NCBI GenBank assembly: GCA_914767715.1
Contig: OU612072.1
Location: forward strand, 7,750,001-7,814,000
Origin: Membranipora membranacea
Lineage: Eukaryota; Bryozoa; Gymnolaemata; Cheilostomatida; Membraniporidae
Reading direction: 5' to 3'
Length of the DNA stretch: 64,000 bases
Shown piece after piece: positions 12,601-23,441 of this stretch. Under the pieces are notes generated by a model that was not told the DNA's origin, searched no databases, and saw nothing but the letters and a program-made list of their open reading frames with translations. The first letter of the stretch is position 1. Each line of letters begins with the position of its first letter. A program made the translations under genes and the position numbers.

Positions 12601-14395
12601 AGGTCTTTCATCACTTGCGCGCTGAATGAGCGGCGCTCTAACCAACTGATCCACTCCTTCTCCTCATGATCACCTCTCATGTTTGCATTGCTAAATCCTG
12701 GTTACAGCTCATATCAAATGGCAAGGCAAGACAGTGATTGATGTTCTAAATGTTCCTCAAAAGATTATTAAAAAATTGGAGGAGAAAAACATTAATACGG
12801 TAAGTATTCCTTGTTGAGATTGTTTTGATTTAAAATAGCGTCACTATATTTAACCACGGTGGTCTTTCAATTAGAAAGAGCAATTTTTTACTAAAGCAAG
12901 TTATCACTATCACATCGCTCAAAATTATCACTCACTTGGTCTTCCAGTTAGACAAATCTGTTCCGAAATCACACACACAGAATGTATACAATTTGATTGA
13001 AATATTTGATGTTTCTTATTGAAAGACACCGCTGAAGCATAGGAACAGGGTTCCATATATGTGATGCAGCACATCAAAATCAGGCATTTGCAGTAGGAAA
13101 TGGATTTTGAGTTATCTATTGCCTGTTTTAGCCCAGTTCCTCAGCTATACATTGGTACCGTACCAGCATTTTGTTTCTAGCTTAATTACAACCATAACGA
13201 CAGCAATTTTTGCGACTGGTGTCTCATGATTTCTAGAAACGGCCATTGTCGGGAATTTAAGGATGAAGTTGAGCTTTGTAAAAACTGAAAGGTTTTATTG
13301 TGTACACTCACTCAGACCATAGCAACGTGGTCACATCTGAATGCGAGGCAGTAAACTTTGGTATTAAATTTAACCTTAGATTATGCCGAAAAAATCATAC
13401 CCTTTAATAAATTCAAATGATCAATTAAATTATATTACATAATGTTTTAATTAGCTATTATTGAACCCACTAAATGCCTAAATTGAAACTCATTTCACGT
13501 TACGCTTATCGGAAAGACCTTCACAAAACTGACCTGTAATTTTAAACTTCAAACCAAATATAATAACATACAATATAATATGATATTGTATTATATTGTA
13601 TTTTTTATATTCTCATACATAATATATTATATTTAATGTGTATTCTCGGATGTGGCTTTGGATTTTTAGATTCTGTTTCGCAAGCCCTGCCTAAAGAAAA
13701 ATTTATGATCCAAAGAAACAAATCCATTCAAAATCATAGAAAAAAATTTAGTTATATAATAATTCTATCTTATATAATATATTGAATATGTATTTATAAA
13801 CATTTAACTCCATATTCTTCCAGAAAACTTTCCTCTGAGAAAAGAGCTTAGTTTGTTTTAAACATGATCGTTTTGCAGCATCACATTATATAGTATATTA
13901 TATAGTTCATCAAACTTAGAAATATATATAACATAATATATTCAATTACTATTCAACATTGGTCAGAGTACATCTGCAATCTAGTGCATAGTCTCCCTTT
14001 CAGCTGATGCTTTAATTGAGTTCTAAGATGCGACAGTTTGAACTACACCTAAGAAATGAAAGTATAGATAGGATTGGGATTTCGATTTCAGGCTCAAGAA
14101 ACCTTTGACACTATCTAGGCTGTCTTGATATGATTAGTTGTTTTCTCACACTACCAGTAAAGCTGGTCAATACAGGCTATGGCCATACAATACCAGCTTC
14201 ATCTGTTCTTCACATCACATGAGTATTTACTTCTTATTACAGGCTCACCAACTAGTTGGAGTTTACTTACAGTGTGAACACGCCCTTGGTGAATTCGCGG
14301 CTTGGATGAAGAAAGCGGGCTCAACCGGTGGTTATATTAACAAAGCGATATTTGAATCAGTCGAAAAATATTACAAAAGTAACCCACTTCAGTAA
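9637..14395 (+). CDS. Unrecognised small protein gene, four exons
   Basis: Proposed exons are 9637-9762 (start ATG at 9637, or an internal exon from 9654 after TCTTCTTCCTGAG), 12147-12231, 12708-12799 and 14243-14395. The phases are 0, 1 and 0 at the three junctions, with polypyrimidine-AG acceptors and GT donors; the donor at 12232, GTCGTG, is weak. From ATG 9637 the product has about 151 residues. Visible segments are LDELSDSSKAVMWSGQIAVS, LIPNWAAGVNVTCCYS, HIKWQGKTVIDVLNVPQKII, LVGVYLQCEHALGEFAAWMK and a lysine/tyrosine-rich C-terminus. There is no obvious signal peptide from this start. An upstream exon is possible, as the 9654 acceptor would require phase 2. I do not recognise the family. 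Coding potential is supported only by phase agreement and open frames. Confidence 0.6.
12415..12660 (-). repeat. tRNA-derived SINE
   Basis: On the minus strand the head contains an A-box-like TGGATCAGTTGGTTAGAG (plus 12637-12654) and a B-box-like GGGTTTGAATCCC (plus 12588-12600), spaced as in a tRNA gene. It is not a functional tRNA because stems are lost. The probable SINE body extends to about 12415. It lies in an intron just before the third exon of the unrecognised gene. Confidence 0.65.
13555..13960. repeat. AT-rich palindromic tract
   Basis: Repeated ATATAATAT/ATATTATAT-type inverted motifs, for example around 13560-13640 and 13860-13950. Likely a low-complexity or MITE-derived intronic sequence. 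Confidence 0.5.
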
Positions 14396-14944
14396 AGTAA
14401 TTGGCTAAAAGCACAGTTTTCTGTGCATTTCAGCACACACTATCACAATACCCTCTGCAAGTGAAACTAAGATACATCCTGTCCAAAACTGCCCTTTTTA
14501 TCCGGTCTCACCTATTCCTATTGTAGGTGTGGCCTAAGTATGTTTAAGACACACCCACATTACTTTATATCCTTTTTCTACCTTTACTCAACAAAAATAG
14601 AGACTAGCATCAAGTGCTTCTAAAACATCATCGAAAAAATATCTTTTTTTTCTTTAACTGATGATTTTAGGGAACAAAATAGCAATTTGAAATTGTTGGC
14701 GGATCGGCTTGGATCAGATTGTGCCATACCATAACTTAAACAAACTGCGTATAATGTGGGTTTCATGTTGTGGGGAATTTTAGTCCTCAACTTATATAGA
14801 TTTGATACAATCTATTCATGCATTCAATTCCTTCATATGTCTTGTATGTTATAGTAATCCTTTATTATAAAAACTAAATGTTAGGACTGTAACTATTTTT
14901 AACAACCTGATAATAACTGCTCAAACAACTTTTCACTCCATATA

Positions 14945-14947
14945 TGT

Positions 14948-14975
<28 letters not shown>
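14945..14975. repeat. (AT)n microsatellite
   Basis: About 13 TA dinucleotides immediately upstream of the LTR element insertion site. Confidence 0.85.
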
Positions 14976-14981
<6 letters not shown>

Positions 14982-14998
14982 AGCACTAGACCAAAACT

Positions 14999-15003
14999 GT
15001 GCA
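14999..15003 (+). repeat. Target site duplication, left copy
   Basis: GTGCA, identical to 18359-18363 on the other side of the LTR element. Confidence 0.85.
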
Positions 15004-15819
15004 TGTTGTGGATTGAACAAAGCAGTTTTTGTATTCTCTTTGCACATAACCTAGTTAGAGTCAGCCGCTGGATGGATCCTGACGTAACAATATTAATATT
15101 AAATGATAAGTCAGCCGCCAGACAGACAAAGTCCTTTATGCCGTAATCTACCTGATTGTTCACCCTACACAAGAAAGTGTTTCATAAAACTGTAATTTTA
15201 TAGTTCAACAAATCGTTTGATCCTTGGGTGCCAGATAGACAAAATCTCTTATTCCGTAACATATTACCTCTTCTTTCACCCTCCACAAGAAAATATTATA
15301 TAAAACTTTGATTTTATAGTTCAACAAATAGTTTCATCCTTTTGATCTAAGCTGGTTTCTCGCCGTAGAATTATGTTGTTATCGAACCATTCTGATTTTA
15401 TCGGACTATTATATATGATTTGTACCTATTGATTGTGTGTCCACGTAGACCTGGTGTTGTGACCGCTGCCTATATAAATGAGTACTTTGATATTCATAGA
15501 GAGTCGGTTAGTTGAGTTTTAAACTTATAGTTGAGTTTTGAATTATACAATTTTAACTGTGTTTTAACTTTGACTTTTAATAGACATAAAATAAAGTATC
15601 TTAGAGAGTTTTCAATATCTGGACTAATTAATTGTGCAGGTTGAGTTAATGGTAAATTTGGATATTTATTGAGTTAGTGGTAATTATGATATAAAACAGA
15701 CAGTGAGTAATTGATATTGATATCTATCCCTTATCTCTAAAAGGGGCTGCTCTGGTAGCGTCTACAAAAGTAGTCCTCATGGACGGTCACCTTAGCACCA
15801 CCATGAGGTAAAACCCACA
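15004..15819 (+). repeat. 5' LTR
   Basis: 816 bp. It contains a TATA box (TATATAAAT, 15471-15479) and AATAAA (15590-15595) in the order expected for U3-R. Compared with the 3' LTR it has about 29 extra bases near 15650, bounded by GAGTTAATGGTAA / GAGTTAGTGGTAA, consistent with loss of one copy of a short repeat in the 3' LTR. Confidence 0.88.
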
Positions 15820-15820
15820 A

Positions 15821-15836
15821 TGGTGTCAGAATAAAC
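15821..15836 (+). other. Primer-binding-site-like sequence
   Basis: TGGTGTCAGAATAAAC directly inside the 5' LTR. The TGG start matches the complement of a tRNA CCA end. The priming tRNA cannot be named from this alone. Confidence 0.6.
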
Positions 15837-16136
15837 TTAGCTTCGCTCTTGAGGGGTAAGGGATTTTAGGAATATTTTAGAAAGTAAAAATATTGTAGGA
15901 GCTGTCTGTCACCTGTTAATAGTCCTTTTCTGCCAAAATGTAAATTATGAATTTTATGACAAATTTAAATTTCAACATAAGTCAACATTGACAACTGCAA
16001 CCCTCGGAGGCCGCCAACTCAACGGGAACAAAGAGCAAGTGACAGAGAGAGGAGGCGAGATCAGGTAAGGTTCAACGAGATAACGCGGCAGATTGCGCAA
16101 AATCTACAAGATATAGATAACAGACAACAGATAAGA

Positions 16137-17207
16137 ATGGCGCAAGTAAGTCAAGATCAACTAACAGCCCAGCTCAATGAACGAGACCAGACAATGAGAG
16201 ATCTGATGAACGCCTTTGAAGGTAGGTTGGCAACAGAAAGGGACGCAAGGCAACAAGTGGAAAAAGCTAATGCTGCGTTGAATGATCAGCTTAATGCCGT
16301 GCATAATGATGTGAGGGTACGTGCTGAGGCTGTGCCTCGCCATGAACTCTCACATCTAGATATTGATAAATTTACTGGCGCTAAAAGCTTTGAGAGTTTT
16401 ATTTCAAATTTTAATAGGCAACTAGACTTTTTAGGGATTGGGGCAAATGACAATCAAAGAATGGACATTTTAGAGTTATATTTAAAAGCTGAAGCAAAAT
16501 TGAAATTTAGGCAGTTCGTAGGAATCCTGGTGGCTCCGATTACAATGCTGTTGTCACACATATGAGGGAGACTTTTGCTGGTCCGCATGTTCGCGACCAA
16601 ATCGCTGTCAAAATCTCTAATATCAAGCAGAAATCAAAAGAATCAGTAGGTAAGTATCACAGGCGCATTTTAAATGCGGTAGATTTTAAAATTTGATGAT
16701 GCAGTCGAGCCATTTTTGCGAGCGCAATTTAAAAGCGGGCTGCGAAAAAGCATTAGGAACAAAATTTCTATGCTCCATGATAAAACACTAGATGAGCTTC
16801 GAAGAGCTGCCGAAAATGTAGAGGATGACATGAACTCCTCAAGCAATTCTTCAGACAGCTCATCAGGCTCAAGCGATGAGGATGCTGATAGTAGGAAGCG
16901 TAAATCTAAAAAGAAAACTAAAGTTTCTGAGCATGACGTCTTGAACAAACTTGCTGCCTCGCTAGCTTCTTTAACGACTCAGGTTAACACTCAGCAGCTA
17001 CAGCTGCAACAGGTTGATAATGGCATTCATCAGAATCAGCCACAACAGGCTCAGTATAATAATCAGCCTCGTTACAACAATTTTAGAGGTAGGGGTAGAG
17101 GTCGTGGTAATGTGAATGGTTACCGCGGAAATTACAACAGTGTAGGGAACAGGGCCAACCCTAACCAGAACTATCAACGCCTTCAATGCTATTCGTGCGG
17201 ACAATAA
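16137..17207 (+). pseudogene. Retrotransposon gag-like polyprotein, frameshifted
   Basis: The open frame continues upstream of ATG 16137 to about 16030, so the true start is uncertain. The N-terminal part is a Gln/Glu/Arg-rich likely coiled coil. It leads into a gag-like block (DIDKFTGAKSFESFISNFNR, then a DILELYLKAEAKLKF-type segment). The frame is lost near 16515, continues one frame over (THMRETFAGPHVRDQIAVKI, ESVGKYHRRILNAVDF), and returns to the original frame at about 16690. A Ser-rich stretch, a Gln/Asn-rich stretch and an Arg/Gly-rich RGRGRGRG basic segment follow. It ends in CYSCGQ, the first half of a CCHC zinc knuckle, cut by TAA at 17205-17207. The disruptions mark a decayed or nonfunctional copy. 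Confidence 0.8.
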
Positions 17208-17571
17208 CAACCGTAACAAGAGCACACAACTCCAAACTATATATCCTACAACAACAACTCATATACACCTACAATACTTCACTCAATACAGATAACACTT
17301 CTTCTATGTAGCAACGTCAACCAAATCCTACTACTACACTACTACAACTACTATACTACTTCACTTCTACACTACTACTTCAGCAGCTATCTATATACCG
17401 CTCCGTCAGATATTGATATTTCTGTTTTAACCCTGAGGTCCCTTCCCAGCCCCCACGACGACGATACAGAAACTACAGGCCCTTCTCATCCCCTCCGTTA
17501 CATACCAGGGTAGACAATACTATTAGAAAATATAATGTATAAAATTAAAAACGTTTTAAAGGATGAACGGA
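17208..17571 (+). other. Low-complexity spacer before the 3' LTR
   Basis: ACTACTACA-type simple sequence with no ORF, where pol would normally lie. The polypurine tract next to the 3' LTR (AAAGGATGAACGGA) is weak. Confidence 0.55.
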
Positions 17572-18358
17572 TGTTGTGGATTGAACAAAGCAGTTTTTGT
17601 ATTCTCTTTGCACATAACCTAGTTAGAGTCAGCCGCTGGATGGATCCTGACGTAACAATATTAACGTTAAATGATAAGTCAGCCGCCAGACAGACAGAGT
17701 CCTTTATGCCGTAATATACCTGATTGTTCACCCTACACAAGAAATGTTACATAAAACTGTAATTTTATAGTTCAACAAATCGTTTGATCCTTGGGTGCCA
17801 GATAGACAAAATCTCTTATTCCGTAACATATTACCTCCTCTTTCACCCTCCACAAGAAAATATTACATAAAACTTTGATTTAATGGTTCAACAAATAGCT
17901 TCATCCTTTTGATCTAAGCCGGTTTCCCGCCGTAGAATTATGTTGTTATCGAACCACTCTGATTTTATCGGACTATTATATATGATTTGTACCTTTTGAT
18001 TGTGTGTCCACGTAGACCTGGTGTTGTGACCGCTGCCTATTTAAATGAGAACTTTGATATTCATAGAGAGTCGGTTAGTTGAGTTTTAAACTTATAGTTG
18101 AGTTTTGACTTATACAATCTTAACTGTGTTTTAACTTTGACTTTTAATAGACACAAAATAAAGTATCTTAGAGAGTTTTCAATATCTAGACTTATTAATT
18201 GTGCAGGTTGAGTTAATGGTAATTATGATATAAAACAGACAGTGAGTATTTGATATTGATATCTATCCCTTATCTCTAAAAGGGGTTGCTCTGGTAGCGT
18301 CTACAAAAGTAGTCGTCATGGACGGTCACCTTAGCACCACCATGAGGTAAAACCAACA
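17572..18358 (+). repeat. 3' LTR
   Basis: 787 bp and highly similar to the 5' LTR. The TATA motif is changed to TATTTAAAT and the short internal segment is missing. The two LTRs differ at scattered positions, so the insertion is not brand new. Confidence 0.88.
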
Positions 18359-18363
18359 GTGCA
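18359..18363 (+). repeat. Target site duplication, right copy
   Basis: GTGCA directly after the 3' LTR, matching 14999-15003. Confidence 0.85.
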
Positions 18364-20460
18364 CATTACTTTTACCTATCAACTGAATTATATCTTTGTT
18401 TCTCTGGAAGTTCTAGTAAGTTAGTTAGCTCAAAATAAAATCATAGTAAAGTTAAATAAACAACATATTTTTATGCCTGCATGGCTGGTAGCCTTGTTTT
18501 AGACAGACTTTTCGACTGGCAGGTTGACTTTAGGCTCTACGCATTCATCCGAACAAGTTGGAGATCGGGATTAATTAAACAATAAAACGAATTGATACAC
18601 AAAATAACACGATATACATTATGCAAACTGATGAGACCATATCACGGCTTTGGCCCCAGAAGCAATTACAGCTGTAGCAGAGAAACGAGCCCTGCATTAC
18701 GGAAAAGTCCAGTTCTGTATGGCCAGTAGCCAGTTTTATGAAATAATAAAATTAGAGGGTGTAGTGGTACCGCCCATGTTGCATGCTAAGACATTTTTAG
18801 GTACTTAGTCTAATCCAACACTCTGATGTTCTGAGACGTGTGGCAGATGCTGTATAGCACTCAAAGAACATGTATTACAGCACATAAAGAACATGTATTT
18901 TTAATGCTATAGGCTGTATAGCAATGCTGTATTGTATTTAATAACAATGCTGTAGTTGCCTTGAGCGCTGTAGGACATCTCCCATATGTCTTACAACACA
19001 TGTCGACGGTTTTTAGTGCCATTCGGAACTGCATAAATCTTTGTAATGTGGTTTATTTTAAATTTTGGAATTTCTATGTTGTTCAACAGTGTGATGAATC
19101 AGGCGATTTTTAGAGTTTTCATTTTATTTAATACGTCTTTGACTTTTCATCCCTGAAAGAGGAAAACTTTGTTCTTTTGCTGGCTCTTCTGCACCGTTTT
19201 ATGGTATGAAATAAGACAAGGAGGAAGATGACACTGTTCTAACAAGGAGTAGAAGACGCTCCTTGGTTCTAATATCTAAGGTCTGCTTGCCTCATGGTGA
19301 GTAGGCAAGATTTAAGTCAAGGTTAAGTTGAACTCAACTTTCCAAACCTCTTTTTCATCATCAGTGAGTGGTTGTGATCATAGACTTAATAATAATAAGA
19401 AGCTTATGGTCATAACTCATAATAACTATCCAAATCCAGAAATTTGGAGTTGTCCTCTTTTTCAGTATGGGCATATAATTCCAAGCTGACCACCTGCACT
19501 GAAAATTGTTATTCCCTTAAACTACATGTACATCAGAAAGGAATGGTTAATGCAAACTTAACTGCCGAATTTCGATTAGCGGCCTGAATCCCTACGACCA
19601 TCGATTTTTGGTTTGCATCTCAGGATTAATTCTCAGATATGAATGAATCAACAAATATACTCAAACAAATCAGTTTAGTTTGTCAAGGGGTTGTCGTGCT
19701 GGGGCAAAAGTTTACCGGGCTAAAACTAGTTAGTGCATGGAGGTTTCGACACCAAATGATCTATATTTCACTTACATTGACAAATGGATGAAGGAGCACA
19801 GAAAACTAGACAAAACACAAAAAGTTCCCTATAAAATTAAATGAACTAAGTGTTTTACACTGCCTGTAGAATATACTACATATCAGTGCTTTAAAATTTA
19901 AAACATTTTATTAATTTTCATCGGATTGTATAAATTTTGAAATTGTCCCATAATCAATGCTGTATATTATGATTAAAATAGCTTGCACGATTCTACACAG
20001 GAATGTGGTTGGAAGTTTTTTTTCTCCAGCATATTAACATTAATTCTTAGCAGAGACTGTAAAGTGATCCTGGTAGAAAGAGCTGTGGCAATATGTTTAT
20101 TTTAGACAATAATTACTAATATATTGTATGAAACATACTATAGTTTTATATGATGGAAGCGCAAGAAACATTACCAAAACCGATCCAAGACGCTATTGAA
20201 TTGAGCAAAACTAAGACCAAAAATCAAGATGTCACATAAAAATTAAAAATCAACATCCAAAATTGATCAGATTGCATTAAAGGTGTATGTAGGTGAGAAA
20301 AATGTTATAGCATAGTCCTCAATGTGGTATTAAGCATCAGTGCTTATAGAAATAATGGCTGACACCAAATCAAGATTCGGTGTAAAATCTATCCGACACA
20401 TCGACTAAGTAGAAGTCTTAATAACAAGTAAGATTGGAAATGCATGTGACGGCCTCAGTG
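18364..20460. other. Intergenic, nothing recognised
   Basis: AT-rich sequence without phase-consistent exons. Only a short local repetition of AAAGAACATGTATT-type sequence near 18860-18900 was noted. Confidence 0.5.
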
Positions 20461-20700
20461 TTATGAGACAGAGTCAGGGCTTCGACTGGCTAGTGGCCAG
20501 TTGCATGTACACTGGATGGGGTCAAATATAAGTATACTAGGACAAGCTCGAGCAAACATGCGCCCATAAGCTACGGCTGGGATCTCTGGGATCTGATAAT
20601 ATTGTCTGCACCCGGTGTTTGGTACGATACGTACCTCTCTGTAACTCCCTGATCCAGGTTCCTGTCTTCTTGTAAAGATTTTGACAGGCAAATCTGTCAT
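20461..20700 (-). CDS. Possible terminal exon with chitin-binding-like (peritrophin-A-like) module
   Basis: Open minus-strand frame ending at TAA (20461-20463), with possible acceptors around 20660-20680 (CTTTACAAG or GGATCAG). The peptide has the layout of a CBM14/peritrophin-A module: GCRQYYQ, then ARACPSILIFDPIQCTCNWP, matching the family pattern C-x-YY ... CPxxLxFDxxxxxC-x-WP. One of the usual six cysteines (after the YYQ segment) is missing, so the fold may be altered. No upstream exons of the same gene were convincingly found. It could be a gene fragment. Confidence 0.45.
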   Translation of the reverse strand: MTDLPVKIFTRRQEPGSGSYREVRIVPNTGCRQYYQIPEIPAVAYGRMFARACPSILIFDPIQCTCNWPLASRSPDSVS

Positions 20701-21834
20701 TAATCAATCTCAATTTAACAAACTTCCATAGCCTTACAATAAGACATCCATCATTATGTTTGCTTTAATTCTTCCTGTTTTCCCCCAATCTTGCCTCAAT
20801 TTCTTAGACATACTAGGATGATATCATTGTCTTCCAGTTAAATATGCATAATATTAAAAAGCTGTAATTGCATCTTTCTCCACATAATTGTGAGTCATGT
20901 TCGCAAATGAAACTGTCTCACAGGATATAAATAGTCTAGGATTATAAAGAGATGTAGGTATGTTTACATTACTGTGTGTAGTGAACGAATAGCGTGTACT
21001 AGAGTTAAAACTTACAGCTCTTCAATCATTTTAGCCTTAATTATATCCCTGATTTGGTACTGGCACTTCGTTCATCCCATAGCAAGGCCCTTTCAAATTG
21101 AGACTGACCATTTTTTACTTTTGCATGCATACCACAAATACAGTGAAACATTATTATTGCCTCTTCATTATAGAGAGAACATGCTTTTTAGATGGGCTTG
21201 GGTACTATTGATCCTTTCAACTATTCTTGAGAAAGGATAAATCTCTGCAATTTAAGATTTACCCTAGATTTACTGCAGCATCAAAGCCTTCCAGAACCAA
21301 GTAGACTGGGATTCGGATTTGAAGTAATCTACTCAGACTGGGTGTGTTGGTAAGATGTTGACTTAGGTAGACAACTCCACACAACAACAAACCAAAACTC
21401 ATCCGCAATCAAAACAAAGCCACAACACAAACGTATTGGTTCATTCAGTACGGCGCAATGCTGGTACATGAGTAGATAACAACGCATAATCATTATTAAA
21501 CATAATTCGGTATAAGCCTACAGACAAGGCCTGAATGATGGCCTGATTCCCAGGCCTACAACCAAGGAGGAACAGTTACAAAACACAACCTCAACCAAAA
21601 ACCATTTCTGTATATAGCGAAAACTAGTACTCATAAATTTATTACACCAACAAACAACAGAAGTCTATACTGTGATGCGTTGCCAGCTCAGCTGCACACA
21701 GCAGATTCAGGTCAGCAATGAGGCAATGAAACAAGTGCAGTCCTCATCATGGCTGGATAGATGTAAAACATTTTCACTAAAACGAATTGCCTATCCAATT
21801 TTATATTGTCTGTGATCATTATTAGCCTTTTAGC
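20701..21834. other. Intergenic, nothing firm
   Basis: Contains a plus-strand open stretch near 20974-21240 with a hydrophobic segment (SSSIILALIISLIWYWHF), but it has no ATG at the frame start and no splice context. Otherwise nothing recognised. Confidence 0.4.
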
Positions 21835-22020
21835 CAAGCTGTTTTCCCACCTGGACGTTTTCTCACCAATCCATTTTTCCAACTTGACGTTTTCCCACCA
21901 ATCCATTTTTCCACCCGGATTTTTTCCCACTTCCAACTTTCCCACTTTTGCTTTTTTCAAATGAACGCTGGTAGCTTCTTTCTATTTTCTTGTTTCTTTT
22001 CCTTCTGCTCTTTTTCAGAC
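21835..22020 (+). repeat. TTTTCCCACC minisatellite, copy 3, with shared flank
   Basis: About five units (TTTTCCCACCTGGACGTTTT, CCACCAATCCATTTTTCC and similar). The same downstream tail as copy 1 follows: GCTTTTTTCAAATGAACGCT, then TTTCTTTTCCTTCTGCTCTT. Conservation of the non-repetitive tail shows that the array travels as part of one dispersed element. Confidence 0.85.
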
Positions 22021-22039
22021 AGTAAAAATGTAAATTGAA

Positions 22040-22426
22040 CATAATGTTTATTGACCATAAAACTGAGAGTTGAAGATTATGTGCAAGGGATAACTGGTAA
22101 AGCGAGTCAAAGAATGTATGTTGTCAACAACTTATTGAATCTGAGTTCAAAGCCATGTAGCCTGCATGCAATTCAAAGGAACTGTAGTTTCTCTTTTGAT
22201 GTATTCTCTACTTGTTTTCCACAAAAACATATTCGCCAATGACAAAAAGTTGCTACAAAAGGTTTTTCGAGATGCCAAGAGTTTAGGATTGGATACAGGC
22301 GACTTTGACTCTGGTTTAAGACAGTGATTACTGTATGTTGTTCTCCTTATGAAAATCCCTTTGTACACGGTCAAATATCACAGCTCGTGGCGCAAAGACT
22401 GTTTTTGAGGCAAATGTGCCTTACGC
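22040..22426 (+). pseudogene. LINE reverse-transcriptase C-terminal relic
   Basis: Fragments such as ASQRMYVVNNLLNLSSKPCS and, after a frame change, LLQKVFRDAKSLGLDTGDFD align with the better-preserved element at 36690-36940 (ASQRMYIVKNFVYYSSKP, SLRKIFKDAAKLGIEHPDID). It is the distal part of the same CR1/L2-like LINE family, frameshifted and truncated. Confidence 0.75.
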
Positions 22427-22430
22427 TTAA

Positions 22431-23437
22431 AGACTTTGTTTGAGGCTGCTCTTTTGTATCACATCTTATTATCCATATTTTATTCTATCATGTGAGCGAT
22501 TTTCAGCTTTATAATCCAAATATTGAGGAAGTGATGGCCTCTCAAACTTCCAAGGTGACGGCAATTTATCAGCAGTAAGAATCAGCCGGCAATCCCTAGG
22601 GTACGTCACAACCATCATACTTATTACGATACACTAATAAATATTTTCATGATCAGAATTTTCAAATCTGAAACAGTCTCGACATACTTGCCAAGTCTCC
22701 CTATTTAGGTGGGACCCTCCAGATTTCCACACCCACTTCCCACTTTTTGTAATTCTCACTTTTTCCTCCAGATTTGAGAACAAACAGCCCTATCGCAATT
22801 TTTTAGTAACTATCCATGCACTTGTTGATGAGTTACTGGTTAGGTCTTTGCACACAAAATTAAAAAGAATTGTGCTATTCGATAATGTTAACAAATCTAC
22901 CTGTTGTATTAAAAGGCTCACAACACCCCCTAACCCCAAGGAGGATCGCTCCTGTGCTTCGCACCCTCGAAGCACTGCTGTGCGATGCAGTATCGCTGTA
23001 AATAGAAATCACCCACTTTTGAATTTAGATTACTTGGCAAGTATGGGTCTCGAACCCAGGTCCAAATGGCTTTGCAGGCGACCCCGCTAACACTCAGCTA
23101 TATTGTCTACTTGCTAACCTAGTTGGTCCGAGTGGCGTGATGGTAGCGTCGTTGCCTATTGGTATCCAGGTCTGAATTTTGATCATCATCTTATCTGTGT
23201 GATTATTAGTGTATTAACTAATAACTCATAATGTCTATGTCACATGTCTATGGTTGTGACATACCCCAGGGGAAACATCCGGCTTAATCCCAATCCCGAT
23301 TGAAGGCAATCACCCTGGAAGTTTGAGAGGCCATAACTTCCTCAATATTTGGATTCTAAAGCTGAAAATCGCTCACACGATAGAATAAAATATGGAGAAT
23401 AAGATGTGATACAAAAGAGCAGCCTCAAACAAAGTCT
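22431..23437. mobile_element. MITE-like element with about 200-bp inverted repeats flanked by TTAA
   Basis: The arms 22431-22632 and 23242-23437 are inverted copies. They share AGACTTTGTTTGAGGCTGCT, GTGATACAAAAGAGCAGCC, GCGATTTTCAGCTTTA and GAAGTTTGAGAGGCC. TTAA sits on both outer borders (22427-22430 and 23438-23441), the target duplication typical of piggyBac-type transposons. There is no transposase. The centre holds a tRNA-like SINE head. Confidence 0.72.
23040..23101 (-). repeat. tRNA-like SINE head
   Basis: The minus strand reads TAGCTGAGTGTTAGCGG (A box, plus 23084-23100) and GGGTTCGAGACCC (B box, plus 23045-23057) at tRNA spacing. It is embedded in the TTAA-flanked element. The stems are degenerate, so it is not called as a tRNA gene. 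Confidence 0.6.
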
Positions 23438-23441
23438 TTAA

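Larger units (their letters stand above)
15004..18358 (+). mobile_element. Non-autonomous gag-only LTR retrotransposon
   Basis: Two direct long repeats (15004-15819 and 17572-18358) begin TGTTGTGG and end in ACA. They are flanked by a perfect 5-bp target duplication GTGCA at 14999-15003 and 18359-18363. A primer-binding-site-like TGGTGTCAGAATAAAC starts at 15821, one base after the 5' LTR. The internal region of about 1.75 kb encodes only a gag-like product. No protease, reverse transcriptase, RNase H or integrase is present, so it depends on another element or is internally deleted. Confidence 0.9.

Noticed and set aside
12571-12660. Functional tRNA gene
   Set aside because: A and B boxes are present, but the acceptor and anticodon stems do not pair. 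It fits a SINE head.
14933-17740. Paired ORFs starting MCRVNNQV on the minus strand
   Set aside because: They occur twice because they lie in the two LTRs. There is no start context or homology, and the element reads on the plus strand.
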